Below are positions 44,821-57,400 of a stretch of 64,000 bases of DNA, in pieces (position 1 is the stretch's first letter; each line of letters opens with the position of its first letter). Made by a program: the position numbers and the translations under genes. The stretch is taken from positions 402,579 to 466,578 of the forward strand of contig WFMF01000073.1 of assembly GCA_011033025.1 (NCBI GenBank). Reading direction: 5' to 3'. The notes beneath the pieces are model-generated. The model did no database searches, had not been told where the DNA came from, and saw only the letters and a list, made by a program, of their open reading frames with translations. Origin of the DNA: Beroe forskalii. Its lineage: Eukaryota; Ctenophora; Nuda; Beroida; Beroidae.

Positions 44821-45386
44821 TTCCCGCCCTGGCCAGGGCGGTAACCCCCTGCATATCAGAAAAATAAAAAGAAATAGAGAGTCAGGACCTATCTAGAACG
44901 ATTCGTCGTAAAATTTTAGGTCTAGAACAACCGTTCTTATAGATACGCGTATACTTAAATCGCACGCTACAGTAACGTAACTGGCCAGGGCTATATATGA
45001 GAGAATTCAGTGTCACAGGAGTTTATTCCCGCCCTGGCCAGGGCGGTAACCCCCTGCATATCAGAAAAATAAAAAGAAATAGAGAGTCAGGACCTATCTA
45101 GAACGATTCGTCGTAAAATTTTAGGTCTAGAACAACCGTTCTTATAGATAAGCGTATACTTAAATCGCACGCTACAGTAACGTAACTGGCCAGGGCTATA
45201 TATGAGAGAATTCAGTGTCACAGGAGTTTATACATTCCCGCCCTGGCCAGGGCGGTAACCCCCTGCATATCAGAAAAATAAAAAGAAATAGAGAGTCGGG
45301 ACCTATCTAGAACGATTCGTCGTAAAATTTTAGGTCTAGAACAACCGTTCTTATAGATACGCGTATACTTAAATCGAGCGCTACAG
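44821..45386. repeat. 205-bp tandem repeat, three units (third one split by insertions)
   Basis: Units start TTCCCGCCCTGGCCAGGGCG at 44821, 45026 and 45235. Each holds the 18-bp palindrome CCGCCCTGGCCAGGGCGG, GTAACCCCCTGC, and near its end CTACAGTAACGTAACTGGCC. The first two are almost identical. The third stops at 45386, resumes at 46847-46860 and again at 50521-50570. A reverse-complement single copy lies in a carboxypeptidase intron (29000-29185). Confidence 0.9.
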
Positions 45387-46846
45387 TATGGTGGCCGAGA
45401 GTGGCCATCGAAAAATTTTCAGCAGCAAAAAAAAACTTCGAAAAAAAAATCATGTTTAAAAAAATCGCTCTTGGCCGAAAGTGGCCATCGAAAAATTCTT
45501 CAGCGGAAAAAACTGAAAAAAAAATCATGTAAAAAATTCGCTCTTGGTTGAAAGTGGCAATCGAAAAATTTTTCAGCAGAAAAAAAAACTTCGAAAAAAA
45601 TCATGTGAAAAAATCGTTCTTGGCCGAGAGTGGCCATATTGAAAGCAACATGCGTGTGCTCATGTAAATGCGTGCACGTGATTGATAAATGATATCACGC
45701 ACAGCGACACAGTTCTCCTGTATGTGTCTGCAACAAACCATTGATTTACCCACCAACTGATCCATCGATAGACCTATTGATAATGCCATGTTGAAATTTA
45801 GATGTTATCATTGACACCTATTTCCCTATTCATGCACAGTGCACACGTCAACGATCAGTGATGTCATTATCAATAGGTGTATCAATGCAGATGGATCAGT
45901 CGGCAGGCCCTGGTCGACAATCGTCATTAGGACACATACAGATCATACTTGAATAGTGTCATGCAGGACAAATACCAGTGCCCTAGGGCCTGGTCTGTAG
46001 TTGAAAGGGCTCTTACTAAATCGCTCGCCAGCGCACACGTGGCACTACTTTTTATACGGCTCTCAATCCTTGATTTCACACCCTGACCCTAACCCTGACC
46101 CTAACTGACCTCTCAAACCATACCACTGCCCTAACCATTACCCTAACCCGCCGCCAAGGCGTAGGGGTCAGACAACGTCTGACAAACCCGACTGAGAAAT
46201 AAGGCTTTTTCATCCGTTTAGCCGAGCACTGGTCACGTGACCAGACAAAAATCAGTTTTCGCTTATCACTTCTCAGGGTTGCATTTTTACCCTACGTCAT
46301 GGGGGGTGATTCGGAATCAGCGTCGAAAAATACGTCGATACTTATCTTCAGATATCGAAAGTACTCTAATATAAGGATTTTTGGAAATCTCTTTAGTGGA
46401 GGTCAGACAACGTCTGACAACGATTTAATGAGAGCATCTGAATTTCAACATGGCATTATCAATAGGTCTATCGATGGATCAGTCGGTGGGTAAATCAATG
46501 GTTTGATGCAGACACATACAGGAGAACTGTGTCGCTGTGCGTGATATCATTTATCAATCACGTGCACGCATATACATGAGCACACGCATGTTGCTTTCAA
46601 TATGGCCACTCTCGGCCAAGACCGTTTTTTTTCATGATTTTTTTTCCGAGTTTTTTTTCTTCTTTTTTTTCTGCTGAAAAATTTTTCGATGGCCACTCTC
46701 GGCCGAGAGCGATTTTTTCGAAGTTTTTTTTTTCTGCTGAAAAATTTTCGATGGCCACTCTCGGCCAAGAGCGATTTTTTTCACATGATTTTTTTGAAGT
46801 TTTTTTCTGCTTAAAAATTTTTCGATGGCCACTCTCGGCCACCATA
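45387..46846. mobile_element. 1.46-kb foldback element with tandem-repeat arms
   Basis: Ends TATGGTGGCCGAGAGTGGCC and GGCCACTCTCGGCCACCATA. The flanks give a 6-bp duplication, CTACAG (45381-45386 and 46847-46852), and removing the element restores the 205-bp repeat exactly. Each arm starts with three or four ~70-bp modules (GGCCGAGAGTGGCCATCGAA ... TTTTCAGCAGAAAAAAA ... AAATCATGTGAAAAAATCG), then a ~170-bp inner arm (ACATGCGTGTGCTCATGTAA ...). The core (45800-46440) includes a degenerate telomere-like tract at 46078-46150. No transposase. Confidence 0.82.
46078..46150 (+). repeat. short degenerate CCCTAA (telomere-like) tract
   Basis: CACCCTGACCCTAACCCTGA, then CCCTAACTGACC and CCCTAACCATTACCCTAACC. 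It lies in the core of the foldback element. Confidence 0.5.
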
Positions 46847-46860
46847 CTACAGTAACGTAA

Positions 46861-49800
46861 CCCTTTGGCCACATGCCCTGAAAACCGCGCGGGATTCCCG
46901 AGCGGAATTCCGTATTTAAAATCCCGGAAAATGGGGTTAGTTGCTACATGCCCAGAATTACGAATTTCAGTGCGCGTGGATTCACGGATACTTTTATGGT
47001 ATAATAGTTTAATGGTTTATTAATGAGACCATGTATCTACACAGTGTCCGTTGATGGATCAATACGACAGTACATAGGTGTTGTGAAACTTATCCATCAT
47101 TATGTAAACAGTAATTGTAGTGTTTTTATAACAATTCTGACCAAAAAATTACAGGGCCCGTAGTTCGTATTTTTGAGTTGGGTGGCTGGGCGAGCGAAGC
47201 ATTAAGCAAGCCCAAGAACAGGGGCAAAGCCCCTGGCGGGGGGCTTAGGCCCCCGGAAAATCATTAATTTTTATCTAATGCCTCAAAGCGATCATCGGAC
47301 TATACTTCAGCTGCATTTATAATTGGCGCCGTGCTCGGCCAACCCATTGCCTAGTGCCTATCACGTGATCTCCTTTGAGTAAGATGACAAATAAACCAAT
47401 CAGACGGTTGATCTAACGTCACATTTAACCGTCTGATTGGTTTAATGGGTATTGAGTCATAATAGTCGAGTTTTCGAGTCAATTTATGTAACCTGACTCG
47501 AAGACTTAACTCGAGTTTTTGGACTAAAACACTTGACTTGCCAACCAGACGTGATAATCATGATCAGTGATAGTAGTCTTAGTCAGTTTAATCAACCAGG
47601 CCAGTGGCAGCCACATGGCAGATCATAGATACTTCCCTATACACAAGGCTAAGCTATTAGGCCAAGAGTATGAACTCCTGGGTGGACAGGCCACCCGACT
47701 TCCGGGCATATCAATGGCTGAGAGCAGTCCGCCAATCCAGGACCCTACAGGACCGGCGAGCGACCAACGCCTACACCCGGTGATCACTCACCTTAATTTG
47801 ACCAGGCCACTCGACTCAAATCGGCCATTGAACGAGAATAAGCCTACCGAATCGACTCTGCCGATCGATTGATCGGATCAATCCGGACAATGTGAGCGAT
47901 ACGTCAGATGTGTGTCAGTTGTACGTCAGACTGGTGTCAGTGATAAGTCAGAATGGAATTGGCAATATGTCAGGCTGGTGTCAGTGATACGTCAGAATGG
48001 AATTGGCAATATGTCAGGCTGGTGTCAGTGATACGTCAGACTGGTGTCAATGAAACTTCAAACTGGTGTCAGTGACTCAGTGATACTACAGACTAGTGCC
48101 AGTGATAAGTCAGACTGGTGTCATTGATACGTCAGACTGGTGTCACTGGATCACTGACACCAATCTGACATATCGCTGACATACGTGACACCAGTCTAAC
48201 GTATCACTGACACCAGTCTAACGTACCACTGTCGTCTGACACCAGTCTGGCGTATCACTGACAAAAGTCTGAGGTATCACTGACACCAGTCTGTCGTGTC
48301 ACCAGCCTGACGTATCATAGACACCAGTCTGACGTATCATAGACACCAGTCTGACGTATTACTGACACCATTCTGTATTATCACTGACACCAGTGTGACG
48401 TATCACTGACACAGTGTCCAGTCTGACGTATCACCAGTCTGAATTATCACTTACACCAGTCTGTAGTAGCACTGCTGAAAGTCTGACGTATTACTGACAC
48501 CAGTCTGACGTACCACTGACGTCTGACACCAGTCTGGCGTATCACTGACAAAAGTCTGAGGTATCACTGATAGTTGATACCAGCCTGATGTATCACTGAC
48601 AGTGACACTAGTCTGACGTTTCATTGACACAATTTTCAATTTGATGTATCGCTGACACCAACCTGACGTACCAATGACAATGGTACGTCAGGTTGGTGTC
48701 ATTGATACCTGACGTACGACTGACAGTGGTACGTCAGGTTGGTGTCATTGGTACGTCAGGTTGGTGTCAGCGATACATCTAACTAGTGTCAGTGATACGT
48801 CAGAGGGTCTATTTTCAGAACTTTCTATATTACGTCAGGCTCAGGTCGTGATAGAGGGCGATGGGGCAAAATGGGATAGTATACCAAATGGGACCCTTAC
48901 GATTCCTGGGAATATACATGGGTTGGGACTAAAATTTTGTTGCTGTTGAATGGGTCCGAGATAGGTCACTTAAACCAAGAAGTCATTGAGGTAATTCAAT
49001 CAGGCTCTTCTTCACACGACTACTTCCTTACACCAGATAATGAGTAACGATGTTGCTTGTTTACTCTATCATGACATGATTTGTATTGGAACATTCCTTT
49101 TATGTTTGATTGTATTTGGTTCATCATTAGCCTTATTCTCCAGTGATTGATGGGTTTTTAGTTTGGTTAATGATAGTCTAATATGTCAATTAATATAAAT
49201 TAAACTGCCATATAATTTGTAAAATAGGATACTCATGACTGACACCATAGGATATCCCATTTGGCCATTTCGGACTATATCCATTTGACCAACTATGGTT
49301 TTCTAATTTTCTATTTAATTGACGGAAATGGTTTGAATTTTATCATTTTATCATAAAAATGTGTTCTATTTCATTTGCACTTTCAGGCATCCAAAATTTT
49401 GTTTTAAATACAAAGATGTTAAAATGGGACACTGGAAGTTGGTCAAATGGGATATCCCATTGGGCTATTTATGTGGGTCCCATTTGACAAACTTTCACAG
49501 AAAAATCAAATGAGGTTGGCCAGACGGGATGAGGCCACACCCACAAAATGGGCAGGGAATGGTGAAGTTTGATGTTATTACACTAATCTTCAGGCAATAG
49601 CAGTATCTATGCAAAAATTTCATGGAAATCGGCTAAAATGAAAACTCTACAGACTTAAGAATTTTAGGGTCCCATTTGCCCCATCGCTCCCCTACGTCAG
49701 ACTGGACACTAGTGTCAGTGATACGTCAGACCTGTGTCAGTCATACGCCAAACTGCTGTCAGTCATACGCAAGAATTTCATTAGTGATACGTCACACTGG

Positions 49801-50520
49801 TATCAGTGATTCGTCCAGACCAGTGTCAGTGATACGTTAGACTAGGGTCACAACGCGTACTTGCACAAAGTACTGACAATGTCAACTATACGTTAGACTG
49901 GTGTCAGTGATACGTTAAACTGGTGTCAGTGATACGTCAGACTGATTGTCACTGTCACGTATGTCAGCGATACGTCAGATTGGTGTCAGTGATACGTCAT
50001 GACCTGCCTATCGGCCCTAACGGCATAACCTGCCTATGAGCTTTTATAAATTATGTGCCCAGGGGGTCTATTAGGTAGTTAATGGCTAAATAGTATTGCT
50101 AATCCTTTACGTACCTATGCGTCGAAATTGATCCTTGCATTCTCAAATTTGTCTCTAAAAAATTCCTTCATTCAAAGTCACAGATTCTCAGTGTCAAGCA
50201 TGAACCATTGTCTCATTGTATTGTGAGCAAGAGAAGCTAGCATGATAATGTATTCCAGTGTTTGTGTAGGCAACTAATTATAATGTAATGTGATAATGGG
50301 TTGTTCAGTGTAATGGTATAATCAGCGGAAATCATTGAACTTCTAAGTAAATTCTGAATTCCGTTTCAGAATCTCGAATCTCATGTTCCAAAACACGAGA
50401 TTCGGAATTCAGGAATTTGACCGGTTTTTGCTCGGAATCCCAGAAAAAACGCAGTTTGGCACCAAAATGAGGGATTCCCGAACTTCAAAATGCGGGAATC
50501 CCGGGCATGTGGCCTTAGTG
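46861..50520. mobile_element. foldback-type element, family copy 3
   Basis: Same family as 12745-15597: starts CCCTTTGGCCACATGCCC, ends GGGCATGTGGCCTTAGTG. TAA flanks both sides (46858-46860 and 50521-50523), and removal restores CAGTAACGTAACCGGCC of the 205-bp repeat. Over its left 1.9 kb it is nearly identical to copy 1 (including the block GGGTGGCTGGGCGAGCGAAG and the 22-bp arrays), which points to recent spread or duplication. It is interrupted by a MITE at 48854-49692. Confidence 0.85.
48854..49692. mobile_element. 839-bp MITE with GGGCGATGGGGC ends
   Basis: Ends GAGGGCGATGGGGCAAAATG and CATTTGCCCCATCGCTCCCC, flanked by TA. Absent from the same place in copy 1. The interior repeats ATGGGATATCCCATTTG-like palindromic phrases; no transposase is seen. 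Mariner-like by target site. Confidence 0.8.
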
Positions 50521-50592
50521 TAACCGGCCAGGGCTATATATGAGAGAATTCGGTGTCACAGTAGTTTAATAATATGTAATAATATAGGATAA

Positions 50593-50746
50593 TCAAACAC
50601 CCTTAGGATACGTTTATATGAATTATCACACGAGCGAAGCGAGTGTGATAATTCAGCAAACTTCTCGAGCCGAAGAAGGGGGTAATTCAGTATCACTCGA
50701 GCCGAAGGCGAGTGTGATATTGATATAAACATCCTTAAGTGTTTGT
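50593..50746. mobile_element. ~155-bp MITE-like inverted repeat
   Basis: Ends CAAACACCCTTAGGATACGT and the complementary ATATAAACATCCTTAAGTGTTTG-like right end. Inside are two stem motifs, CACACGAGCGAAGCGAGTGT and CACTCGAGCCGAAGGCGAGT. Confidence 0.55.
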
Positions 50747-51632
50747 TAATATCTAATATAACGTAACAGGCAGATATTTACTGGTTTTCCAATAAGAAAG
50801 CAAATTTAGAAAGCTTTATGGATATAAAAAATCCTTTAAACTGAGCGCCTGAAAGTGGATCTTGAAAATATCAAGCTTTGGGTGGCGGGAATTTTAGATT
50901 GAGATGGTGGAGAGGAATATGTATATATTTGAATTTGCCCAAGAAAGTATAGATAAAAACGCAAGTCCAGGAATATTTATAAACTTTTGATCGTATCGTT
51001 TGATTCCAACAAAGGTAATATAAAGTGATTGTCGATTGGTGTACAACAACAAAATAGAAGGACATTTCCGTGTAAGTGTGTAACGCCGTAACGGACGCAA
51101 AATTTCGGCAAATTGCGGGCGGTGGCATTTGTTTAAAATGTAAAGATGTAAGAAGGGAAACATGATTCAAACAAGCGAAATTTCACCAACGACCAACGTG
51201 TACAGCAAGTATAATAAACACCAAAACAAGAAACCTTAACGCCAAAGCAAGAGAATAAATTTGTATATGCTCGTGTATCGTTATTTATACAAGTAGTGAG
51301 GGTAAGTGGTCCTTGTGGGCTGTGGCACGTGCGTGCGCGGCTCATATAACGACTGCTGAGTATACATAAACTCATTAAATCAAAACAAGATAACATGATA
51401 ATGTATACACTGATGTATGGTAATGGGTGAGCAAGTGGTCTTCAGGTTTTACTGTAATGCGTGCGCGGCTCATATAACGACTAAAGTGGACACATGAACA
51501 GAAAACAAGATAACGTAATATGTATACACCGGTGTATCGCAAGGGAGTGAGAGCATTAACTAAAACTATAGAAATTCAGATTTAAATGATTTTACATAGT
51601 CGATAAATACTTATCACAAAATTATAAAGTTT
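50747..51632. other. spacer, no gene recognised
   Basis: GTGCGTGCGCGGCTCATATA occurs at about 51330 and 51459 with similar flanks, so ~130 bp is duplicated. Minus-strand open frames (50871-51396) have no recognised motif. Confidence 0.45.
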
Positions 51633-51742
51633 CAATTTTTGGGGTGTGATAATTTTTCAAAGGTGTGATAACTGTTCTTTGAGGGGTGTGATAACTGTAC
51701 AGTTATCACACACCTGGAAAAATTATCACACCCCAAAATTTC
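51633..51742. repeat. inverted repeat of GGGGTGTGATAA motifs
   Basis: Left arm TTTTTGGGGTGTGATAATTT, right arm AAATTATCACACCCCAAAA, with two further GTGTGATAACTGT motifs and the palindrome ATAACTGTACAGTTAT in the middle. Confidence 0.7.
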
Positions 51743-51871
51743 GAAAATTTTAAAATCTTATGAAAATTATTAATTGACCCCTAAACTCCGTTTTTGAAGC
51801 CGTTGTATAACAAAAATTATCGGAGCAAGAATTATATAACGATCGTTATATAATAATAATAATAATATGAA

Positions 51872-54270
51872 GATAATTTGGGACCCAATTTAAATCGATG
51901 AGATCTCAAGTTCCACAAATGGTAGAGTCATGATCGAGGTCAGGTTTTGTAGATCTAAGATAGGAAAATGTAATAGGCTATAAGAGAAGTTCTGGTGACG
52001 TCATTATGACGTCATTATGACGTCATTAACTTAGCGAAATTTTACTGTTTTTTTTAGCGAAAATAGGTCGTTTTCGAGCGCATTTTTCACCAAGAAGGAG
52101 TGGAGATAGCTCAAAAATTTTGAAAAATCGTTAGTTGGAAATTTAAAGAGCTCTCAGAAAATCATACGGATCATTGGGCTATCTCGATTTTTCATAGAGA
52201 TATACGCGATTTCCTAAGGTACGGTGAAAAATCGATGTCGAAATCTTAGGACAAAACTTAAACGAGGGAGATGTCAAGAAGTACGACTTATCTTGAGATG
52301 AGATTGGTCAAAGTATGTTGTACTAAGGCGGAATTGTCTTATAGGCTATATGGGAAGTTGGTTTGAGCCTATTTGGGTGCTGTGATGACGTCATCAAAAT
52401 CGCGTAAAACCACTAAAATAGCATATTTTGCGATAAAACGATATTTTGCGCTACTTTGAACATCTCTAACCCAGAGAGTTTTCATCGGAATATGTTTTAC
52501 TTCGATATTTTGCTTTTAGACCTAGAGATTTAGCTATAAAACGAGTTTCAAGGTGATCGGTCGAAATATGTCGTCATGCGAAGCCTCTAAAAATCGAGCC
52601 GCAAAATGGTTGAAATTACGTTAATGATGAAAAATTGTGCTCAAGCCTTATTCTGTGATACAATGACGAACTAATAATGGTTTCCTCATGTCTCTCAGTG
52701 ACTAAATGTGGGAAATATACGATGAAATAGTGAATCACGTGAGTTCACGTGGACGTTTTGTAGAAATTAGGGGATTTCAAGAAAATGATATTTACACGCG
52801 ATTTTCGACTTGATTACGTTGAAATGAGTTCAAATACGACTAATGCACGTGAAATTAGATCTGGGTGCTACATTTCAGCACGTGAGTTCACGTGGACGAT
52901 TTGTAGAAATTAGGAAATTGGTCAATTCTAGTAATTCCAAGTTAGAATAACGTTGTTTCGGAATGCGTGAGGTTTAGTTACGTTGGTTCCAACCGAAAGA
53001 AATGGACTGACGTCACCAAATCAGCAGGGGGTTACTACGACAACCGTCTCGGTTTTGGAGAGCCTATAATAATAAGATAATTTGTGACCCAATTTAAATC
53101 GATGAGATCTCAAGTTCTACAAATGGTAGAGACATGATCGAGGTCACGTTTTGTAGATCTAAGATGGGGAATTGCATTAGGCTATAAAATAAGTTCTGGT
53201 GACGTCATTATGACGTCATTATGACGTCATCAACTTAGCGAAATTTTACTGCTTTTTTAGCGAAAATAGGTCGTTTTCGAGCGCATTTTTCACCAAGAAG
53301 GAATGGAGATAGCTCAAAAAATTTTGAAAAATCGTTGGTTGGAAATTTAAAGAGCTTTCAGAAAATCATACTGATCATTGGGCTATCTCGATTTTTCATC
53401 GAGATATACGCGATTTTCTAAGGTGCGGTGAAAAATCGATGTCGAAATTTTAGGACAAAACTTTAATGAGTGAGATGTCAAGAACTACGACTTATCTTGA
53501 GATGAGATCGGCCAAAGTATGTTGTACTAAGGCGGAATTTCTTATAGGCTATATGGGAAGATGGTTTGAGCCTATTTGGGTGCTGTGATGACGTCATCAA
53601 AATCGCGTAAAACCACTAAAATAGCGTATTTTGCGATAAAATGCTATTTTGCGCTACTTTGAACATCTCTAACTGAGAGAGTTTTCATCGGAATATGTTT
53701 TACTTCGATATTTTGCTTTTAGACCTCGAGATTTAGCTATAAAACGAGTTTCAAGGTGATCGGTCGAAATATGTTGTCATGCGAAGCCTCTAAAAATTGA
53801 GCCGCAAAATGGTTGAAATTACGTTAATGGTGAAAAATTGTCCTTTAGCCTTATTCTGTGTTACGATGACGAACTAATAATGGTTTCTTCATGTCTCGCA
53901 GTTACTAAATGTGGGAAATATACGATGAAATAGTGAATCACGTGAGTTCACGTGGACGTTTTGTAGAAATTAGGGGATTTCAAGAAAATGATATTTACAC
54001 GCGATTTTCGACTTGATTACGTTGAAATGAGTTCAAATACGACTAATGCACGTGAAATTAGATCTGGGTGCTACATTTCAGCACGTGAGTTCACGTGGAC
54101 GATTTGTAGAAATTAGGAAATTGGTCAATTCTAGTAATTCCAAGTTAGAATAACGTTGTTTCGGAATGCGTGAGGTTTAGTTACGTTAGTTCCAACCGAA
54201 AGAAATGGACTGACGTCACCAAATCAGCAGGGGGTTACTACGACAACCGTCTCGGTTTTGGAGAGCTCTA
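51872..54270. repeat. 1.19-kb tandem duplication, two copies
   Basis: Copy 1 runs about 51872-53064 and copy 2 about 53065-54270, both starting AATTTG(G/T)GACCCAATTTAA and ending CGTCTCGGTTTTGGAGAGC. They differ by scattered substitutions. Each has three close CRE palindromes (TGACGTCA) near its start and ATGACGTCAT once later. The last 280 bp recur inverted in a carboxypeptidase intron (28686-28960). No gene seen. It lies downstream of the last recognised FERM exon and may be intronic. Confidence 0.88.
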
Positions 54271-54403
54271 ACTATATGGTTTACAATGTATCATTGACCT
54301 CTAAGGTTCAAGCGATTGGCACTTCGAGTGGAACTTCAACAAGTGCGATTTCGGGTGATTTATGGGTGTAATAATATCCAAATAATCATACTAGGTAAAG
54401 TAC
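54271..54403 (-). other. start of the intron after the last recognised FERM exon
   Basis: Follows the donor AAG|GTACTT of the F3-terminal exon. The coiled, charged helix that follows F3 in ERM proteins was not recognised on the minus strand down to 41450, so it is far away, lost, or this protein ends differently. Confidence 0.4.
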
Positions 54404-54496
54404 CTTAGCTTGCTGTTTAAGGGCTTGAACAACCACAGTGTCTCCCTTGTGTCTGCGAGCGTACAGCTCGTGGTTACCAACACACAGCTGCAGAAT
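54404..54496 (-). CDS. FERM exon, end of lobe F3
   Basis: 93 nt, phase 0, after TTCTCACAG and before GTACTT. Reads [20 protein letters not shown] then [11 protein letters not shown]. It corresponds to [20 protein letters not shown]-type sequence closing the FERM domain. Confidence 0.93.
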
Positions 54497-57400
54497 CTGT
54501 GAGAATTAGTATTTCAGGGCTACGTTGTATTCTCATACCAGACCGTATGATATGGCAATGTAATACGGTATTTTTTCTGTGATTTCCATACATCGATTAT
54601 CGACAATAATTTATAGTGACTCAAATTATATGTCATTGGATTTTAAAAGGAATTGATTCAAATCACTAATATCTAGATACATAACAGCTGAATATGAAGA
54701 AAAAAATGAATTCTTTAAAATTTATTATCAGTGAGTCAGTGGGCAGTGTCACGACAAATAGTACCAACCATTCTGTTAGTTCTGATGTTTTTTGTAAAGA
54801 ACTTGAACTCTTCGGACTTCTCATTCACAGGTTTGATAATGAACTGAAAGGTGGCGGCATTTATTAGCAATACTGGAAGTGGTAACTGGTAGGAACCCTT
54901 CAATGATTTTAAATGCATCAGGGGGGGGGGTTCAAGCCTAACACACTTCATGGCTAAACAAATTAAAGTAGGTGCCCAGTCCCCAGATATACCGGACGTG
55001 GCAGTACCTATAATCATACTTCAATGAAGCAAATAACATTGAAAGATGAACATTTAATGAGGATTTAATGAACATCTACCTTTTTATCCTGGAAGGATAT
55101 GTTTTTGACCTCACTCCAAGGAAAAGCAATCTTTGGTTTCTGCTGGTTCTCCATCTCGTATATGTTGAGACCTTGAGCATCAACTCCTAGCCAGAGATCT
55201 GTACCTTTCTTGTTCTGTTTGAAAATGATTAACCGAATAAGCAAGGGCAAATGATAAGGCACATCAAAGCAATTTAACTGTAGGTAGTTCTTACAGGAAG
55301 TTCTAAGTACCAGATAACAATGCCTCAGAGATGTTCCACATTTAATAAGCAGTTCTGAGAGTTGTTGATATGATTTTTCTCACATTTAATAAGAATTATT
55401 TGGAACCTGAATCAGAAAGTAGTTCACACCGAACATCTTTAGATCTTGAGCTATCATCAAATACTGGAGCTCTGCCCATTCTCTATCCCTGAAATTATCT
55501 AAGCTGATAAAATGTTTCTTAAATGGAATAATTGGCCAAACATACTAAGCATAGTATTTTGAAAGATGAAATAGACTAACAGGCAGATGAGCACCTTGTA
55601 ATCGGTGCTGATCAGCGCCGATCAGCGCCGACCCACCGCCGATCAGCGCTGATCGGCGATCGATCAGCGCTGATCAGCGACACCGCCGATCAGCACTGAT
55701 CGGCGCTGATCAGCGCCGATGGAAAAAATTTAAAAAAATCAGCGCCGATCGCTAATTCACTAAATTCGCACTGATATGGACATTTTGGTACGTTTCCCTT
55801 AAAAATATACCTAATTGCGGCTGCAGCCCTGGGTGATGTTGAGAGTTCGATCAATTTACCAGAGTTTGATTTTCGTAGTGGTAGAGGATGGGCACTGGGC
55901 AGCTCGTCAGGAAGGAGGGCGGTTATAAAGTTATAAGAGGACAGTCTACCTATCTGCTTTAGGTGTATTTGAACACCCAAACGAGCCGCCCCTAGTCCCA
56001 GCTGCTTGATGTTAATGAGTCGTAACGACGTTACTGAGTCGTAACTGAGTCGTAGCGACGTTACTGAGTCGTCACGACGTTACTGAGTCGTTGCTGAGTC
56101 GTAATGACGTTACTGAGTCGTAACGACGTTACTGAGTCGTAACGACGTTACTGAGTCGTAAGTCGTAACTCCGTTACTGAGTCGTAACTCCGTTACTGAG
56201 TCGTAACTCCGTTACTGAGTCGTAACGACGTTACTGAGTCGTAACGACGTTACTGAGTCGTAACGACGTTACTGAGTCGTAACGACGTTACTGAGTCGTA
56301 ACGACGTTACTGAGTCGTAACGACGTTACTGAGTCGTAACGACGTTACTGAGTCGTAACGACGTTACTGAGTCGTAACGACGTTACTGAGTCGTAACGAC
56401 GTTACTGAGTCGTAACGACGTTACTGAGTCGTAACGACGTTACTGAGTCGAAACGACGTTACTGAGTCGTAACGACGTTACTGAGTCGAAACGACGTTAC
56501 TGAGTCGTAACGACGTTACTGAGTCGTAACGACGTTACTGAGTCGTAACGACGTTACTGAGTCGTAACGACGTTACTGAGTCGTAACGACGTTACTGAGT
56601 CGTAACGACGTTACTGAGTCGTAACGACGTTACTGAGTCGTAACGACGTCACTGAGTCGCAACGACGTTACCGAGTCGTAACGACGTTACTGAGTCGACT
56701 GAGTCGTAACGACGTTACTGAGGCGTAACGACGTTACTGAGTCGTAACGACGTTACTGAGGCGTAACGACGTTACTGAGTCGTAACGACGTTACTGAGTC
56801 GTAACGTAACGACGTTACTGAGTCGTAACGACGTTACTGAGTCGTAACGACGTTACTGAGTCGTCGTGTAACGACGTTACTGAGTCGTAACGACGTTACT
56901 GAGTCGTAACGACGTTACTGAGTCGTAACGACGTTACTGAGTCGTAACGACGTTACTGAGTCGTAACGACGTTACTGAGTCGTAACGACGTTACTGAGTC
57001 GTAACGACGTTACTGAGTCGTAACGACGTTACTGAGTCGTAACGACGTTACTGAGTCGTAACGACGTTACTGAGTCGTAACGACGTTACTGAGTCGTAAC
57101 GACGTTACTGAGTCGTAACGACGTTGTTACTGAGTCGTAACGACGTTACTGAGTCGTAACGACGTTACTGAGTCGTAACGACGTTACTGAGTCGTAACGA
57201 CGTTACTGGGTCGTAACGACGTTACTGAGTCGTAACGACGTTACTGATTACTGAGTCGTAACGGCGTTACTGAGTCGTAACGACGTTACTGAGTCGTAAC
57301 GACGTTACTGAGTCGTAACGACGTTACTGAGTCGTAACGACGTTACTGAGTCGTAACGACGTTACTGAGTCGTAACGACGTTACTGAGTCGTAACGACGT

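Noticed and set aside
46547-46874. Lysine-rich minus-strand proteins
   Set aside because: They are translations of A-rich foldback arm modules.
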